This document shows positions 62,047 to 64,000 of a stretch of DNA of 64,000 bases, in pieces (the first letter of the stretch is position 1; each line of letters starts with the position of its first letter). Under the pieces are notes generated by a model that was given only the letters and a program-made list of their open reading frames with translations, had not been told where the DNA came from and did no database searches. Source of the DNA: Planctomycetota bacterium (GTDB lineage Bacteria > Planctomycetota > Phycisphaerae > Sedimentisphaerales > Anaerobacaceae). A program made the translations under genes and the position numbers. The stretch covers positions 1 to 64,000 of the forward strand of contig VRUG01000014.1 of the NCBI GenBank assembly GCA_019456255.1. Direction: 5' to 3'.

Positions 62047-63333
62047 CTATGCTTTTACCGGCTCATGCTTTTTAATGAAATCAGGGTCAATCTCCACACC
62101 TAAACCCGGGCCTGTGGGTACCTTTATCTTTCCATCGACGACTTTTAGCTGGGAAGTTTTGCATTCAAATTTTACATGCGTGTATAAACCTTTGAATTCG
62201 TGATGAGCGAATGCATTAGGAAGTGCCGATATAAAATGAATCATATAAAGGTAGCCGAGTCCGCCCCATGACATGTGCGGCGTACAGGTCTTGCCTAATG
62301 CGTGTGCCATACGTGCGACTTTCATCGAACGTATCATTCCGCCAAAATAATAATTATCCGGTTGAACGATTTCCAGGCCGTCATTTGCGATGAGCCAGCG
62401 AAAACCGTGCAGGCTGTATTCCTGTTCGCCGCCAGCAACCGGCATTGTCAGTGCATCGGCGACCTGCTTGGTCTCTTCGTACCAATCGAACATGACAGGC
62501 TCTTCAAAGAAACCATAATCGTACTCCTGCAACAACTTACCAACGCGTATCGCCTCATCGACAGAATAAAAGCCGTTGGCATCTGCATACAATGCCATTT
62601 TATCGCCAAATGTTTCGCGGATAAGGGGAATTATCTTTTCGGTCCTTCCCTTAGGTGCGACGGCTTTGATGTCTTCGGTCATAAACATAAGGCCGCCAAC
62701 TTTTATCTTTACAGCATTTGCATTGTACTCGGCGACATCTCTTTTTATCAGTTCCATTGACTCTTCTACTGGTTTTTCACGGTATTCAGTGGCCTGGTAT
62801 ACCGCGACGCGCGGGTTGTGTATTTCGCCTATCAATTGGCCGATGGATTTGCCGGCGATATGGCCTAGCATATCGAGAATCGCAAACTCAATTGTTGCCA
62901 GAGGTATTCCGAGTGCCAGGCCGGATAATCTGAAATTCAGCTTGTATATGAAGACCTTTTCAAGGAGCAGATCGAGATCGAGGGCATCTTTACCAATAAA
63001 AAAGGGTTTGACGTTCTGTAGAAAAATCGGATAGAGAGTATTGATGCCGCCATGAGCAACCGAAATACCTTCGGCGCCATCGGCTGAGCGTACCCTGCAT
63101 AGAAAGCTGCCCTTATAGCGAAGCAATTCGACGCTCTTAATGATTACCGGGCTTGAAAAGAGCTCCTTTTTAAGTACAGGCTGAGAAAGTATTTTATCGA
63201 GACGGGCATAATCGTGTCGCAGGGAATCTGGAACGGCTGCTGGTGCTTGTGAACTATTGCTTGAGCCCAACAATGCCGCAGCGACCCCACCGGTTAAAGC
63301 ACTACCTATGAATTTTCGACGACTTGTTCTCAT
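62047..63333 (-). CDS. Tat-exported enolase-superfamily (mandelate racemase-like) enzyme
   Basis: 428 residues. The N-terminus has a twin-arginine signal ([15 protein letters not shown]) and an Ala-rich cleavage region. The enolase-superfamily barrel is complete: Lys of the KxK type in AVKIKVGG, metal ligands in [17 protein letters not shown] and GGEQEYS, and a C-terminal His in CTPHMSWGG. The enzymes abstract a proton next to a carboxylate, usually in acid-sugar dehydration or racemisation. A role on sugar acids released by glycosidases is plausible, but the exact substrate is unknown. No clear ribosome-binding site or promoter is seen upstream. Confidence 0.9.
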   Translation of the reverse strand: MRTSRRKFIGSALTGGVAAALLGSSNSSQAPAAVPDSLRHDYARLDKILSQPVLKKELFSSPVIIKSVELLRYKGSFLCRVRSADGAEGISVAHGGINTLYPIFLQNVKPFFIGKDALDLDLLLEKVFIYKLNFRLSGLALGIPLATIEFAILDMLGHIAGKSIGQLIGEIHNPRVAVYQATEYREKPVEESMELIKRDVAEYNANAVKIKVGGLMFMTEDIKAVAPKGRTEKIIPLIRETFGDKMALYADANGFYSVDEAIRVGKLLQEYDYGFFEEPVMFDWYEETKQVADALTMPVAGGEQEYSLHGFRWLIANDGLEIVQPDNYYFGGMIRSMKVARMAHALGKTCTPHMSWGGLGYLYMIHFISALPNAFAHHEFKGLYTHVKFECKTSQLKVVDGKIKVPTGPGLGVEIDPDFIKKHEPVKA

Positions 63334-63544
63334 GACATAATTCTAATTGTTAATGAATTTATTTCAAGAGGATTTTAAAAAGTATCCAGCCCCTGTTTTT
63401 GGTCCAGTTGTTATGAGAGTATTTCACTCTTAACTATTCTTATCTTCTCTCCCTTAGTGACTACTGACTATCTCAGCACCTTTAATCCACCTGTCACTTT
63501 CTACTCTTCACTTAATTCTTCAATATACTTAAAACCACCATTAA

Positions 63545-63844
63545 GCAAACAGTATAATACCCCTAAGTCAACAACTCGAAGGGACTCGAACCCTCAACCT
63601 TCGGATCGACAGTCCGGAACATGAAAGTTGTAACGCCAATAAAAACAAAGACTTACGCGAACTCGAAAACAGTGCTTACAAACCAGCTTACAAAAAAGAT
63701 AAAAAACCAGCTGATATCGAACCGAATATCGATGCTTTACAACTGCCTGAAAACCTGGCACACATTGCCGCTAATTGGCAACAGTTGCCACAACATATAA
63801 GAAAAACCATCATGTCTTTAGTGAAAGCAATGGAAAAGAAATAG
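63545..63844 (+). pseudogene. C-terminal remnant of a tyrosine-type integrase
   Basis: An open frame of 99 codons with no proper start, running from just after a stop at 63542-63544 to TAG at 63842-63844. It reads EGTRTLNLRIDSPE where it crosses the antisense tRNA-like segment, then a lysine-rich linker (ENSAYKPAYKKDKKPAD) and the tail HIAANWQQLPQHIRKTIMSL. This tail (WxxLPxHIRxxIxxLV) is characteristic of the C-termini of site-specific integrases that end beside a tRNA att site. The catalytic domain (Arg-His-Arg-Tyr) is missing, so it is a remnant. The 211 bases between the enolase-superfamily gene and this frame contain nothing recognisable. Confidence 0.55.
63578..63616 (-). other. Partial tRNA-like sequence (probable att core)
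   Basis: Read on the minus strand, an anticodon arm CGGACTGTCGATCCG with loop CTGTCGA (anticodon GTC, Asp-like) is followed by a T arm GAGGGTTCGAGTCCCTT. No D arm or matching acceptor stem exists, so this is a tRNA fragment and not a working gene. It lies inside the integrase remnant frame. Confidence 0.5.
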
Positions 63845-64000
63845 AACGCTGACTGGCTCGGAGCAATTAAAAAGTTTATCGAAACAAAAAAGGTGGGACT
63901 CCTAACTTACCAGAAAAGTGAACCACACCCCCCTGGGTCTTATTCTTGACACCCATACTTACCCCATCCGGATGGAGACATGATTTTTCACCCAAGTAAA
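63845..64000. other. Window end, no supported gene
   Basis: Contains TTGACA at 63946-63951 within a near-palindrome TGGGTC...GACACCCA, and a perfect 12-bp palindrome CCATCCGGATGG at 63964-63975. These may belong to a mobile element continuing past the window. Confidence 0.3.

Noticed and set aside
62302-63034. Two 152-codon plus-strand frames opposite the enolase-superfamily gene
   Set aside because: They are antisense to a gene with all catalytic motifs and show no protein-like composition of their own.
63573-63640. Functional tRNA-Asp gene on the minus strand
   Set aside because: Only the anticodon and T arms are visible; there is no D arm and no acceptor stem pairing.
1-64000. CRISPR array, complete insertion sequence or prophage
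   Set aside because: No regularly spaced short repeats, no transposase gene and no phage structural genes were seen; only the integrase remnant near the end points to a mobile element.

Overview
The window most resembles a member of the Planctomycetota, probably of the Phycisphaerae/Sedimentisphaerales type. This is inferred from gene content: many secreted FG-GAP/ASPIC-UnbV propeller proteins, a hydrazine-synthase-alpha-like protein outside any anammox context, multihaem cytochromes fused to beta-propellers, a GspB-type protein within a type IV pilus operon, and a large GH3 lipoprotein. No rRNA or complete tRNA is present to confirm the placement. Promoters are easy to read and share a strong pattern, TTGCAW or TTGACA, 16-17 nt, then TATAAT.

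Layout. (1) 73-1626: a small TPR membrane protein and a membrane-anchored C39-like protease. (2) 1658-20860, minus strand: alanine racemase, two paralogous PAS histidine kinases, a single-domain response regulator, then a nearly complete type IV pilus / type II secretion-like locus (PilB, PilT, PilC, major pilin, PilV-, PilW- and PilX-like minor pilins, PilM, PilN, PilO, a ParA-like ATPase, a GspB-like protein, a secretin). A perfect 12-bp hairpin follows the pilin gene. No prepilin peptidase is in the window. (3) 21317-26072, plus strand: a chorismatase/RidA-like protein and a 1163-residue lipoprotein joining TPRs, a seven-motif FG-GAP propeller, an ASPIC/UnbV domain and an unassigned C-terminal region. 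(4) 26214-43753, plus strand: six consecutive two-gene modules, each a secreted TPR protein followed by a secreted seven-motif FG-GAP/ASPIC propeller, translationally coupled or nearly so; a nitrilase-family amidohydrolase follows. (5) 55048-44762, minus strand, converging on the array: one operon for an HzsA-like dihaem propeller protein, a seventh ASPIC propeller, a decahaem cytochrome/YVTN propeller/peroxidase-like fusion, a two-component-regulator-type propeller, and two periplasmic amino-acid-type binding proteins without permease genes. (6) 55244-63333: a divergent pair of paralogous sugar nucleotidyltransferases, an RRM RNA-binding protein, a GH17-GH3 fusion lipoprotein, a TauE/SafE permease and a Tat-exported enolase-superfamily enzyme. 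(7) 63545-64000: the C-terminal remnant of a tyrosine integrase fused in frame to an antisense tRNA-like segment, i.e. a mobile-element scar.

How the parts may work together. The strongest candidate for an undescribed system is regions 3-5. The single-chain TPR-propeller-ASPIC lipoprotein acts as a natural fusion of what the array encodes as gene pairs, so each TPR protein probably binds its neighbouring propeller outside the cytoplasm. The array looks like a diversified family: the framework is conserved, while two short segments of the propeller vary between copies. The facing operon supplies another ASPIC propeller together with c-type haem proteins and small-molecule binding proteins. This suggests an extracytoplasmic capture or sensing and electron-transfer assembly. 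Its substrate cannot be read from the sequence.
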